NCBI GenBank assembly: GCA_031213475.1
Contig: JARUPZ010000002.1
Span: forward strand, 4,411,049 to 4,475,048
From: Nereocystis luetkeana
Taxonomy: Eukaryota > Sar > Phaeophyceae > Laminariales > Laminariaceae
DNA: 64,000 nucleotides
Direction: 5' to 3'
Positions 9,810 through 21,700 of the stretch are shown here, piece by piece (position 1 is the first letter of the stretch; every line of letters begins with the position of its first letter). The notes under the pieces are model-generated. The model did no database searches. It was not told the DNA's origin and worked only from the letters and a program-made list of their open reading frames with translations. A program made the position numbers and the translations under genes.

Positions 9810-12800
9810 GTATTGAACGAAAAACTTGAAATTAAATCGGATGCAACGACATCGGGTAGGTCCTTCGTTGCCATGGCTGAGAACCTCCGTCCGTGGAAAA
9901 TGTTTTGGGCTGGAAAGTGCAACCCCTATCGCAGCACGAGACGCGCGGACCGGCGCAGTTGCCGCTGCCAAGGCCGCCACCAGCGACGCCGTGGGGGGGC
10001 TGCAGGGGAGGAGTTCAGTATCCGCGTCGACTTCAGAGACGCCGCCGCCACCACAGACAGCGCTTCCGATGCCTGCAGAGAGTGGGGAGCCCCGAAAGGG
10101 GGACCCGTAAGATTGCTGCGTGTGCTACGAGGCCCTGGCGGCCCCGATGGTCCATCTCGGCAGCTGCTCTCACAGATTTCACCCACCGTGCTGTGCCACC
10201 CTCAGCATCAGAGCGGCGGCCAAACTACGTTGCCTAGCGTGCAGAGCGACCGTAACAGTCGAAGGAGTCGACAGAAGGGCACTTCGGCAGCACAGCGAAG
10301 AGGTATGGCAGAGGCGATGGCGGTTGCGCGGCGTGTGATGCCGGGTAGGAGCGGAGATGCGTCATCCACCAGGGCCACACGGGATGGCAGAGAAGGGCGA
10401 GTGACATTTTTAACATCTGCCACGGGTTGGTGGAGGAGACCACCTTCGTGCACGCGCCATGCTCATGCGATGCGCACCGCCGCTGCACAGGGTCGTGCCC
10501 GGAATCGGCCCTACATGCGGTGAACCAGGAGGTGTATCTACACACTCTTCTTAAACACATCCGTGGTCTTGGCGGATCGGCGGACTTACCAGAGAAGAGG
10601 GCCATACATGCCAGGGTCACTTTTCAGGAGGTCAATGACCCCAACCGGAACGGTAGACCTATCGGGGAGTGCAACCAAGAGAGGAGAGAAATACGTCAGC
10701 GGAGTTTGGCGTGGCACAACCCTTCAGCAACTACAGGTGGAAATACTGTGAGACGTCTTGCGGGGAACACATAAAGCCCGTCAGACGGTCGCCTTCGCCG
10801 GTGGACTCGCTCACACGGGTTGCGTCGTGGAAATCGTACCGGGGGCCTCCGAGAGGGGAGACGTCCGCTTGGGGTAGCCACAAGAGAAGGGAATGGGCCG
10901 CCCCGTCAGCGGACGTTCCTCCTAGCGCTATTAAAGCCGAGGATTCACCAACGACATGACGGCGTTACGGAGTGGGGGGCCCATTGACGCAGACAGTTGG
11001 CAAGATTTTGGTGGTTAGAAATTTCGGAGGTGAAAGAGGTCGCGAACCAAGGCGGAAACGGCCAACATGTAGAAGTAAGGGAGAGGGAGGAGGCAGAAGC
11101 ACAGTAAACGTACTGCGGTCGAGCTCTGGACGACTTGACAGGAGGTTCGGGGGACAATCACATGCGGGTATTCGTCTCGTGACCCACAGAGGGTTGGTGC
11201 GCGTCCACAGCATGTTGGAGCGAGAGGATCACATCGCGTGAGGGTATGTATGTAGACCCGAGGTCCTGTGTCGCGTCTCGCTCCGAGTGGGCAGGAGGAA
11301 GTCTCCCCCCCTAATCCGGCGGAACTTGCTAAAGGGCTGCCAATGACCAAGAATGGGGGGAGATGGGCGTCGTTGAGGACCACCATGCAATACGTCGACC
11401 CCCTTCACGGGGACGTTCCCGGACTGGGATCGGCTTGTTGTTTTGACAATCGGTGTTTACAGCTCGTTCGAGCTAATGGTCCTTGCCCAAGGTAGGAGCC
11501 CAGCCTCTTCGTGTGCTCCCTGTTCGGCGATGCTCCTCTTGTTGTTCCCCGCCTGAGGGAACGAGAAGTGACTCCAGAGTACCATCAAGCTTTGTTCGCC
11601 TCATTCGATTTCCGATCACAGGATTTCCCGCTCCGGTTAGCAAAGCAGAGGCTATACATTGATCCTCAGGTCCAGAAAAGTCTACCGGGCCTCGACGCCT
11701 ATCGAGAAGAACGCTCAACACGATGGACCCTAGGGGTTCAAAATTCTCCGGAGGAAGATGTCGCGCTGACTCTATTTCCGGTGGAGGTGGCGGCTTCCCC
11801 AAGAGGAACGGGGCTGGTGCTGGAGAGCGACTTCATAATGAGGGGACAACCTGGTCAAGAACGCGAAGCCCCGGGTGCCACAGAGAACCACCAGAACGCA
11901 AGCATCAGGGATACCGCGCCAGTGGCAGAACTCGGAATCTCCCAGTCAAAATCCGAGGCCACGTCAGCAACGCCCGGGGTGGCAGTGCCTACGCATAGCA
12001 ACAAGGGGGAGGCATGATCGCTCGAGAGGGGTAGACGAGGCCGACCGAACATATCAAGAAGGATTCACGATCAGTCAGCTTCGGGATGGGGGACGACACG
12101 AGTGCAGGACCTAATCCCAGGTCTGAGGGTAGTGTACCCCCCTCGTCAGCAGGTTGGGGGAGGGAAGGGGGGGGGGTACAGGGAACGGACTTCGCGGAGA
12201 GGGGGGTGGTAGCGAGGCTGGGGGAGAAGAGGACACTAGAAGGGCATGAATTAGTGGCGGAGGGGGGAGAGGAAGGATAGCGGAGAGACAGCGAAGCGGA
12301 GGGAGAGGAGCCGCAGTGAAAGACAGCAGGCCTAGGGCCTCAGACGGCGACGTACTAGCTGGAGGACTCCCCAGTGTACCGAGGCAGGGGCTCGGGGACG
12401 GGACGTACCCCTGTGCCGTCCTGAGCGGCACTAGAAGAAGCATGGGGTGCAGGTTCTGTCGGGTGGTATGCTTACATGTGAGCAAATACCCCACATGCTC
12501 CACGCTCGTTGTGTGGTTGAGGCCCTCGCGGGAGGTGCGGGGCAAGCGCCACTCCGCGGCCTAGAAGTCAACTATGGAGCCCAACACCCGAGACGGGATG
12601 CACTGGAGGCAGCGGCCCAAGCGGACGCGAATCTTCCCAACCGGGCCGCGCGGATAGGAGGGGGGGGGGCGCAGCCGGCGAGGACCTACTTAACCGGGGT
12701 ATGTGTACGGATGGGACCAGAACAGCCTGAGTGTAGGGTCACCACTCGATGTCGTTTTGCTAGATGGCCTGGAGTAACGTCTCGCAACCGGGAAAGAGCA

Positions 12801-14700
12801 CAGCTGCAGTTGGCAGGCGCACACGTGCGCCTGAGCGTTTACGTATTTGTCATCCTCAACCACGCCATATGGGAGCACCGACCGAACAGAGGCGCGGCGA
12901 CATCGATGTCTAACTCGCTCCTGCAAGCAACCGGATTAGGGTATTTCATGCCGGCTCTACTCCACTCACCAGACGGCCGGATCAAGAGACGCATAGGTCC
13001 GTTTTGATAGAGATCAGGGTCATGGTTCTCCTTCTCCCTTGGCTGATGGCGTGAACCAGGCGAGGGGACTCGAGGCAACGGAATGTCACCCAAGAAGCTT
13101 CGGAGGAGGCGAAGCTCAAACGCGCGTCGTCGGCGTGTCGCCGCGCCGGAGGGGTCAGAGGGGCACCGCGCAATCGTCTGGTAAGGCCACGCTCAGCTGA
13201 AAACAGGAAGACGTGGAACACCTTGGTGACCAAGTTCCCCTCCAAAGGAACGCCACCGTGTCCGCGGCGGCGGTTGCTGGAGTGCTAGCAAGCGTCACTG
13301 ACGTCAAGCATAGGAATACTCTACTGTGGCGCGGGGATGGTGAGTACGACTCCAAGGTGCTCTTGGACGTCATCTGTTTCCGCAGCGCCCTATCGGGTCC
13401 TGGAAACGACGGCCAACGGCTAGGTCACCTGCAGTCTATCCTCCACACCGACACCGGGCGAGAGGAATTCGCCCGGGGCATGACAGCCATTTAATTTAGA
13501 ATCGTCGACAAGCCGGACGTGTTCACGCCAGTGTTCTGGCAGCTCGTATTGGAGTATAGCCTCATTGCGTTAGGGAAAAAGTGTCGGCCGGTTTGCGTGG
13601 GCATGACATGGAGGAGACTCATCACCGTAGAGGCCATACGACAGTGGCGGCCGTGGTTGGACGAGGCCAGGCGAAAGGTGAGACGGTCGCCGTCGGAGTG
13701 GATCATGTGGGACTGAGTGCGCCAACGCTGCACAAGACGCGCAACTGGTTCATTTTCACCTATCTTTCTAACGCCTTACACACTGTGAATTCGACGGCGG
13801 TGCCTTCGGAGGTGGCCGACTGCGTGCCAGCGCTCACGCCGTTAGTGACGGAGATATATGGGACAAGACCAGCTGTTGCGTTGTTTTGAATGGATTCCGG
13901 GGAGACCAGGGCGATCGCTTGGTCCAATGGTGTCCAGCAGGGGGACCCCGTGGGGCTGGCAATGTTGTGTCTAGCGTTGCGACTGGGGCTGTTATGCCAG
14001 AGGAGTACGAGGGAGGAGGAGTGGAAGTCTTCGCACACATAGACAATGTTTTTCTCGGTCTTATGGGGGTCACCTCCAACACTACTCGAGCTGTTTGCTT
14101 TCTTCGACGAGAGCTAGGCGACATTTGCTTGGTGGTCAACCCCGCCAAAACAGTGGCACTACCACCGAAAGGGCGCCCCCCGACAACCGAAGGAACTGTC
14201 CTGGTGAGCGCTCATGTCCGCATTGCAAATAAAGGTGGGGGATGACGGTGGTTGGTTACGGATCGGCACGGACGAGTACGTGCTGGAGCGAGCAATGGAA
14301 GTAGTGGGATTGTGGCGCGGACCGCCTTGCGTGCTGCCTCGCTAACAGGTCGAATAAGAAAGCGGCGACCCTCATCGTCATGCATCGCCACCGAGCTCTT
14401 CGGGCAGAAGACATTTTTCCTCGAAAGGGCTCTGATCGCGGGGCTGTCCTTTGAAACTTGCAGGGGTCCAGACAACGGGGCACAGTGGGGGGAAAACGTA
14501 CATACGAGAAGCTCCTCGAGTTTCCGCGTGCGGCGGAGGTCCAGTCGTTGTTTCAGTGGAAACTCCCGGATAATTGAGGCTGACATTGGAACCTCACCAG
14601 CTAGCCTAAGCACAACTTTCTACCGGAGCGGGGGGAATAGGGCTGCCGCCCACGGAAGTGAGGCGAGTGTCTTCCTCTGTTGGGAGCAGGGTTGAGGTTC
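9810..14700 (+). mobile_element. Fossil retroelement with RING-H2 finger and RT motifs
   Basis: A GC-rich block, unlike its surroundings. A RING-H2-type finger is read at about 10108-10250, a second Cys/His-rich segment at about 10400-10500 and a CxxC-rich stretch at 12440-12510. RT-like signatures follow in order at 13380-13440 (SGPGNDGQRLGHL), 13550-13615 (RPVCVGMTWRRLI), 13930-13970 (NGVQQGDPVGLA) and 14039-14060 (HIDNVFLGLM). The QQGDP signature and motif order suggest a non-LTR-type element, but the family is uncertain. The element is thoroughly broken, with many interruptions, and looks old. No terminal repeats were found. Confidence 0.65.
10108..10250 (+). other. RING-H2-type zinc finger inside the fossil retroelement
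   Basis: The spacing C-x2-C-x13-C-x-H-x2-H-x2-C-x13-C-x2-C is complete: CCVC, then C-S-H, HPPC, and CLAC at the end. This matches the RING-H2 consensus used by E3 ubiquitin ligases. Such a finger is unusual in a retroelement, where CCHC or CCHH fingers are typical. A host-derived or convergent nucleic-acid-binding role are both possible. Confidence 0.6.
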
Positions 14701-15148
14701 GACAGGAGGTTCTGGCAGACCTCACTGGTCCGTTAGGAGACGGGGTGACGAGGGGGCTCCCCGAATCGAGCTTTTTCGATCATCCCGTATGTAGATTGTG
14801 GGAGGTTCGAGACACATAGAAGGTAACGAAGGAAGCGATGGCAGGCATCGCCCTTCGAATCGTGGTCCTCGTAGCGTTTCGTCGCTACTTTCTCTCTATA
14901 TCCCCACACGAGTTAGGCCGTGTTAAGCAGCGAGAAACCAAGCTGACGTTCTCCAAACTGAGGGGGGCAAGCAACGAAAACGAATGGGGGCGTCGCAAAT
15001 ATTTCGTCGATGAATTTCCACAGGCGCATCGCTCGGCATTTACACCCTCCCCGCTGTTGAGAAACAAAATTGTGGCGAAATTACTCCAACGGGGTGTGAC
15101 ATATTGTGTATTGTACGGTACCAGGTGTTCTCCAACATACGCTGCTCG
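14700..15148. other. Intergenic, no supported gene
   Basis: GC-rich DNA grading into ordinary composition. An open plus-strand frame at 14838-15182 and its antisense have no recognised domain. No gene is called. Confidence 0.4.
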
Positions 15149-15206
15149 TTTTATAAAGGACAAGCCACTGAGCCAACGCTGACTGAGTGGTTTAACCTTT
15201 ATAAAA
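15149..15206. repeat. Palindrome P1 (58 bp)
   Basis: An imperfect palindrome with arms TTTTATAAAGGACAAGCCAC and the reverse complement of TTTTATAAAGGTTAAACCAC. The centre is near 15178. Its core is shared with P2 at 15392-15443. Confidence 0.7.
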
Positions 15207-15239
15207 TTAACAGAAGAAGCACCTGTGGGCTCGATACGT

Positions 15240-15350
15240 CCTCCCGCCGATAACATCCACTTCACACCTACAGGATTCCGTCCTGATGGCAGTATCGCAG
15301 CTTCGTATGTACCGGTCGTTTTGTGACTATCCAACTCCATAATCATGACC
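15240..15350 (-). mobile_element. Ty1/copia RT fragment (fossil)
   Basis: A short minus-strand stretch reads with the start of the copia reverse-transcriptase domain: ELDSH, then GTYEAAILPSGRNPVGVKWM, like the family pattern E-M-x-S-...-GTW-...-LP-x-GR-x-PVG-x-KWV. Only about 110 bp of the domain remains. No LTRs were recognised. It is a broken remnant lying between two related palindromes. Confidence 0.7.
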
Positions 15351-15391
15351 TAGTTAACTAGGACTTCTTTCTTTGGTTCGTTTTTTGGAGA

Positions 15392-15443
15392 TTAAACCAC
15401 TGAACTACTCAGTAAGCGCTGACAGAGTAGCTCACTGGTTTAA
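15392..15443. repeat. Palindrome P2 (52 bp)
   Basis: The arms TTAAACCACTGAACTACTC and the reverse complement of TTAAACCAGTGAGCTACTC meet at GCGC. P2 shares its core (AACCACTGA, GCTGAC, GAGT, GGTTTAAC) with P1. Together they bracket the copia remnant. Confidence 0.7.
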
Positions 15444-15452
15444 CTTTTATGT

Positions 15453-18400
15453 AACGAATATACATTGTTTATTGTAGAATGATGCGTCACCCTCAAGCGC
15501 AGTCTAGCCTGATATGCCACCCTCCAACACATGTATTGGGGGTGTTTTTAGGATTCAGGGGTGGGGTCAAGGTTGGCACTTTCGCGATTTCCCAACCAGT
15601 AAGTATATCTGAAAATAGAATACCGGACCTCTCATCAGAATGAGGACAACTCCAAACTCAGCCTAAGAATCCCGGGGGGATTTTGTTTCATAGCGGTTAT
15701 ACTGAATTTTGTTTGGAATACACCGTTTTCCATACAAGAAATGTTGCCTGAGCCAGTATCCCAGTTTCTTGTCCGAGGGCCGGTACTGCACGTTGTGGAA
15801 ATAGAAACGTGTCTTTCGTGCCCCCGTACGCAGTAAAGAGAGTAAACCAACCGCGCACGCACGTATTTCAGTAATCAAGTGCACGTCTTCATCATAAACA
15901 GTCATGTTCATGTTGACTGGTATTTTGTGGGTGCTTTATCTGACCATCCACCGTTACGCCGCCTATTTACACCCTTTTCGTCAGGACATCGGGTACCTGC
16001 AGGCGATGGACACGTCGACGAGATACACCTTGTCCAACAGATTGGACGCCGACTCACCATCTGCGTCGCTTTCGCGGAGTGGTGGCAGGGAAGCGCCCCA
16101 ATCAACTGAACCATGACCGACATTAAAGGGAGGCGGAGGCATTCTTTACGTAATATAGGGTGTGTTTTCCGGCGACCTCAGCTCCACCAACCGGGTCCTT
16201 GCCGAAGATTGTGTCCCCGGTGGGGCAAGGCTGTTCTCCGAGAACCTTGGCAAGTACGTCGACAACGAATGCGGGGAGGGCGTGGTTGGTGACAACTTCA
16301 TCGCTCTCAAGTACAATAAGGTTGGACATCGTGGGGGTGAGTACATCACTGCACCTGTGAATGCAAGCGCAGGGCTCTGTCGTAGGAGGGGCTGCTTTCA
16401 TGGAGCACAGGCTAGGGATTTCAAATGCCAGCAACAATAGTCCGGGCTGGGCTGACGTCTTGGTGGAGATCACTCTATACACACACGTGACATATGTATA
16501 CCCTACCGTAGTAGAAGACGTGCATCTACGAAAGTGTAACCATTGGCGTATCTTCTATACGATGCAGCTATGGGGAGGCCATTCTTTGCGGTTTTTGTAT
16601 TGGAAGTCGGTAGTATGCGGCCGGCCGACGGCTCTCTCGCGTGTGCTTTTTGTTGACGCCCTTCTATACAAAGGCGTCAACGACAATCAATTCTGTCCAG
16701 TGCCTCGTGCCCATGACCCGTCCGACACATCACATTTTCATTATCTACCCTAACTGCTGTGCATGGCGATGTAGAATAAGTTGTCGTCCAGGTGCAGGAG
16801 CGGAGTAGTTGTACCTCTTACACGAGACTGTTGCCCTAGCGTTTGCCGATTGTCAACTCGTGTATTTGTGCACCACTGCAAACACCCGTACATGTTTTGT
16901 AGGTAGTGTGACATACGAAGTACCTGGCATGAAGTGATGGCCCGTATCCTTGTCATGGACGGTGACGGGTGTTCATTGTGCCTCAATTTTTCGCGTTCCC
17001 CCAAGTCTCTGTGGGTCTGTGGATCCACCCTTGCGGGGAGTGTGCCCGTCAGGGAGAATACTCACTTTTTCAAGAGTTCCCCAAAGGGAAAACTCGTATT
17101 GCCTGTATCCAACGACATCTCAATAGGCTGTAGGACATCGCACACATCGAGCACCCTATAATTACAAGCACAACCATCGACTATGTTATCATCCAGGGCT
17201 GTCACCCTTTTAGGTGTTCAGTGATGCTACAGTAATCTTGGGCAGAATGGTCGCCCACACGTCTGACCATAAACCCCCCAATTGAAAATCGAACAGGGCT
17301 CTCCATCTAGCGACAGAAAACGAAACTACCGAAAACACGATCCTTGACGACAGATCACAAATCTTGGCGTGGCCTTGCGTGTGGCAATGATGACTTTGTT
17401 CTCTGCGCGTAGTATTTGGCGGTGTCACAAAGCTTTGAATGCAAGCCGCACGACATTGACCTTGCTATCCATTCGAATGGAGCCCGCCGCCCAACCCAAT
17501 ACACGTATCTATGCATCACAATATTCATACTATTGAGTTTCTGACAACGTGCGGCGTCATTTTCATCCAAGGTCAATGGCCGATCCGGCGCAAGCCCGAA
17601 CATATCTCAAATCAAAGGCCTAGATAACTAAACGCGCTCTACGGCACCACAGCTACAGTACTGGCAGGTGGAGACTAGACCATAACCACGGGCTTCTGAT
17701 AAACCAAACGAAATACAAAATCTGGCACTTTCCGGACTACGATGTATAGTCGTACGCTCATCAAGAACAAACGAAAAATCACGACTGCAGAAGTACGATA
17801 TCACCAAACGCGCCCAACCTTATGTATATTCGAGGTTATCACGCATAGCAGTGATTGTATTGCCACACCCAGAAAATAAATTGCAAACAAAGGCCGACAA
17901 AACATGCACACGTATTGTTTCAATACATCGTAGAGTAGTGGCGAGCCAAAGAACTACCGAATCGCCACCGTACAGCTCAGGATAACCGGAACATACAGTA
18001 GGCACTCAAACACTATTATTGGAGGTTCGTGCAGTCCTACCTGGTATATCGTAAATGCCATTCAGAGTTCGAGTCTGGGCACGGCTCTCAAGGTCAACAA
18101 CGAATAGGGAAAATCTACATGAAGACCGATTGACAAACAAGCTCTCGATGATCCTTAATGCACAACATCAAGCTCGCATACAAAGTATAAACATCCGCCA
18201 CGGGTGGGGTGGTGGCTAGCCCCTTGAACCGACCAACAAGTCGACCGAAGGAGACCGGCTGAGTACCGCGTGACCGAAAACACTACTATTAATAGTACAA
18301 CTAATTGCCGACAACCATAGTGTATATCACCCCCCCGGTGATAACAGTCTGGGTTTTCAACACTTTGTCAACAGGAACTGCAGGAAATGACCACTGCTGT

Positions 18401-18767
18401 ACTGAGGAAACCTTCGGCACCCTTTCGCCTTCACGTTATCCATGAGTAAAGACCTCAACCCCCCAGCCCAACTACCAGACCTGAGGCATTTTGCAGTCCA
18501 CCCAGCTATATACTAAACCTCTTGACCGGTATATAAGACCTCGGCAAAGAGGGTAACTCAACTGATCCCTTTTTACTTCTAGGTGCCGGCGGTACGCAGG
18601 TGGTGGCGCACACGCGTTAATAATTTTGCATCAACCAGTCAGTTGCCGACACCGAGGCAACGGCCGATATAACCCTGGCGTGATAAATCGGCCGAACAAC
18701 AGCGGAAACAGTCAACGGCTATAGCGGCCAGCCTACCGTATGCGATCAATCAACCTATCGGTTCTAG
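15453..18767. other. 3' flank of gene A, no supported gene
   Basis: Only scattered short ORFs. The longest overlapping pair (16123-16482 minus, 16162-16440 plus) shows no domain and no match to the beta-helix exons. One TACCTGGTA occurs at 18038. About 50 bases just downstream of the stop (CAGCCTACCG...ATCAATCAACC) are also conserved behind gene B, so they may be part of the 3' UTR. Confidence 0.5.
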
Positions 18768-21700
18768 TCAACCGCAAATGTTCGCGGTGATGTATGATGT
18801 CACCGCTTTCTCACGCGACGTTGATTCGTAGGTGAAGCAGCCGCCCGATTGAATGCGAAGGCCGATGTCGGAGCCGGATTCATCGTACACCCCATCACCC
18901 TCGTTTCCATAGTACGTCGTGTTAATTGTCCGGACGCTGTAAACATGAAACGCGCGTTGTCGTGTGCGGTGTAGCAACGGGACATTTCCAAAGCGTGAGA
19001 TAGCCGAGGTGAGTGGCGAAAAAGGAAGAATATTTAACGAATATACGCAGTATGCTCGGGTGGGAGGTAACGGTACATATCCACGATTTTTCCTTGTGTA
19101 AGAGCTTGGGGATGAATGGTATGCCGTCAATTTGAGAAAGAAAGGGCAGATTTTTCGCCTGCCTATGGAGACATCAGTTTATTGAGGGCGTGCGCGCTCA
19201 CGGATACGGCAGACAACCACGATACAACAGCCACTTTTTAATCGGACCGTCCATCCATGTTGTTGGTGCTATCGTAGGGAAGCCCCCGAGCGAGATGTGG
19301 TGCCGGAGAACTAAAGCACTACCACGCGTGTCACACGAGAAAGTATATACTTTCTACAAGTATCTACTTTCTACAACGCCATTTTCCCTCTTGCCACGCG
19401 AATCGTCTATGGAGCGCTTCGCCTTCCCATACGATGTGCGTGCGTTGTGCACGCGTCGCACCGTGCCTCCACGATACACAGACGAAACTGTGGCCCCGCA
19501 TATCAGGCATGGTTAGGTGCTTTCGCTCCACCGTCAAAATCATGCCCCCCCGATAACTTCTCCAGCGCGAAATAAGCAAGACATGCCATGCTTTCAAAGG
19601 TCGCTTCCGCGTTTGCTTAAAGTTGGCCTACGTGCAATACATTACCTGTAAGACATTGCCACCTGACAATGACGCGGGCGTTCATCATAGAGGAGCGTCT
19701 GTTCTACTGTAGTTCGAGTAGTGCTGGTCAGCAATACGGCAGCCATACGAAGGGCTTCTCCTGGAAACCGTACACAGCAGCATGTGGTGGCAGCGTCTAG
19801 ATACAACATCTTTTATGACATAGTATCTATTGTGTATCTGAGTGCAATATGGTGCCGGGTCGTACCGAGTACATGGCAGGGCGGACGCTAAGTGTGCAGG
19901 TGTCGTGCCGGGTCAAGAATAGAGCAGGGGGAATGGTGATTGTGCAAGTGTCGCGCCGTATCGAGTACAGGGCAGGGAGGATGTTGATTGTGCACACGCA
20001 ACTCCATCCTTGCATTGTACTCGATACGGCGATACACCATCATACTCACTCACTCAGACACGCAATCAATACATGCAAATTGCTATCTTCGCTTCCCACT
20101 TACCGAACCGGCGTGCTCGACGGGTCGAAGATGTTTCCCGTGACCTGCAAACCGTCGCTGGAACCCAAGAACATGCCCTTGTCGCCGATCATCCTATTGT
20201 CCGTGATCTGAAAAGTGGATCACCGAAACGGAGGCGGGGTGCTGCAAAGCCGTTTTGGGGACTTTCAAAATGCCCCTTCAATGTGTCAAACTGTAGGGTC
20301 TACCAACAGGCCCTGCCTGTGTGGGCGGTGGCGGGGCCATCATGTCCCGAAAAGGATGGCCCATCGATAATGTCCAGCATACTATTAATACTTTAGATGC
20401 CGGACAAACATAGCCAACTACATTCTTCGTGGTAGGACTAAGTGCAACGACGCAAACTACAGTAGAGGTGTACCCTTTTTTCTGAGGCTCCTCACTTGAG
20501 GAGCTCCATACTAATAGTAAGTCACCCGGAAACTGGCTCCAGCAAACAAACACCAAATTGCATCCCGATGAATATTCCCACGGCGCAAGTATACAACGCA
20601 GTCCTTTTTCGAAATAAAATTGGCATTTCGACAATTTTTGGTTAAGGAGTCCCGTCATTCAGAAAACATTTTTTACGGAAAAGTGCTATTAATACCTGTA
20701 TCCTAGCACGCGCCCAACAATACATAGCAGTGGAAATATTGGGTGCGTGCGCGTAGAGGGAAGCACGAGTCGTCGTCGATCAACTGGCAATGAGGAATAG
20801 TATATTGTAGCAACTCCCCGGCGGGAAATAATCAGGCACAGGAAGAGTACTGGTTCGAGAATGGATGCTGCGTCGACAGCTAGTGTCCTGCCTGTATCTT
20901 GTGAGCTATTTCGACTGCACTCTTTGTTTCGCGTTGCGGTTCAACTACAAGCCATGCCGCCTAAAAAAAAGCTGGCCAGGAATTCTGAAATCATCTCAAA
21001 GACAGCCTCTAAACATTGTCTGCGTTATGAGAAAGATCCTTGACGATTGACCTGACAGCTAATATTGTTGTGTTTCTTTGGCCGGCATGATGGAGTCTAC
21101 CTGGTATACACCCGTACCCACCTGAAGAATCTCGCGATATTCGATACAGTATTATCTTTTAGAGCTGCATACGCGGATACGCTCGTGCGAGTATGTGTAC
21201 GTGCTTATTGTGCGGCTGTGGGTATTTCACGGATACGAGCAGCAGAGCTACAAAGCACCAAATCATAACCGGTGTGCATGTATGGCATTTGGTATGAGTG
21301 TAACCCGTAATGTTTACGTACATAGGTAATGCACTAAATCCAACCCCTCTTTTATTTCATTATATATGTATACGTGTAGTATGACACCACTCTGTCTCTA
21401 AATGTAAGGACTGTTTTGAATAAATAGCAACATATTTATGACCCTTATAGTTTGGTACATAGTGTTTTGAGAATGAACATGAGCAACAGCTGCAAACCAT
21501 GGCGTAGATGGCCTGGTATGTGCGACGTATTGGTGCCAAGCTCCCGTCTGTGGCGAAATAATACTTCTCGTGTAGGCATGGTAGGAGAGAAAGAAAGCAG
21601 GTATATGGCGTGCCAAAATAAGTAAATGCCAAGCCACGCTTTGCTACATACACCCCCGAAACAAATCTAGCGGAACATTATACTTGAAAAGCCGAATGCG

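Noticed and set aside
12100-12300. Glycine-rich protein
   Set aside because: Purine-rich GC stretch inside the fossil retroelement, open by composition in more than one frame.
15425-15444. Possible tRNA A box (GAGTAGCTCACTGG)
   Set aside because: It lies in one arm of palindrome P2 and no B box occurs downstream at a suitable distance.
16123-16482. Possible additional beta-helix exons downstream of gene A
   Set aside because: No similarity to any exon of genes A or B, and the frame lacks matching GT-AG borders; both genes already have their stop codons.
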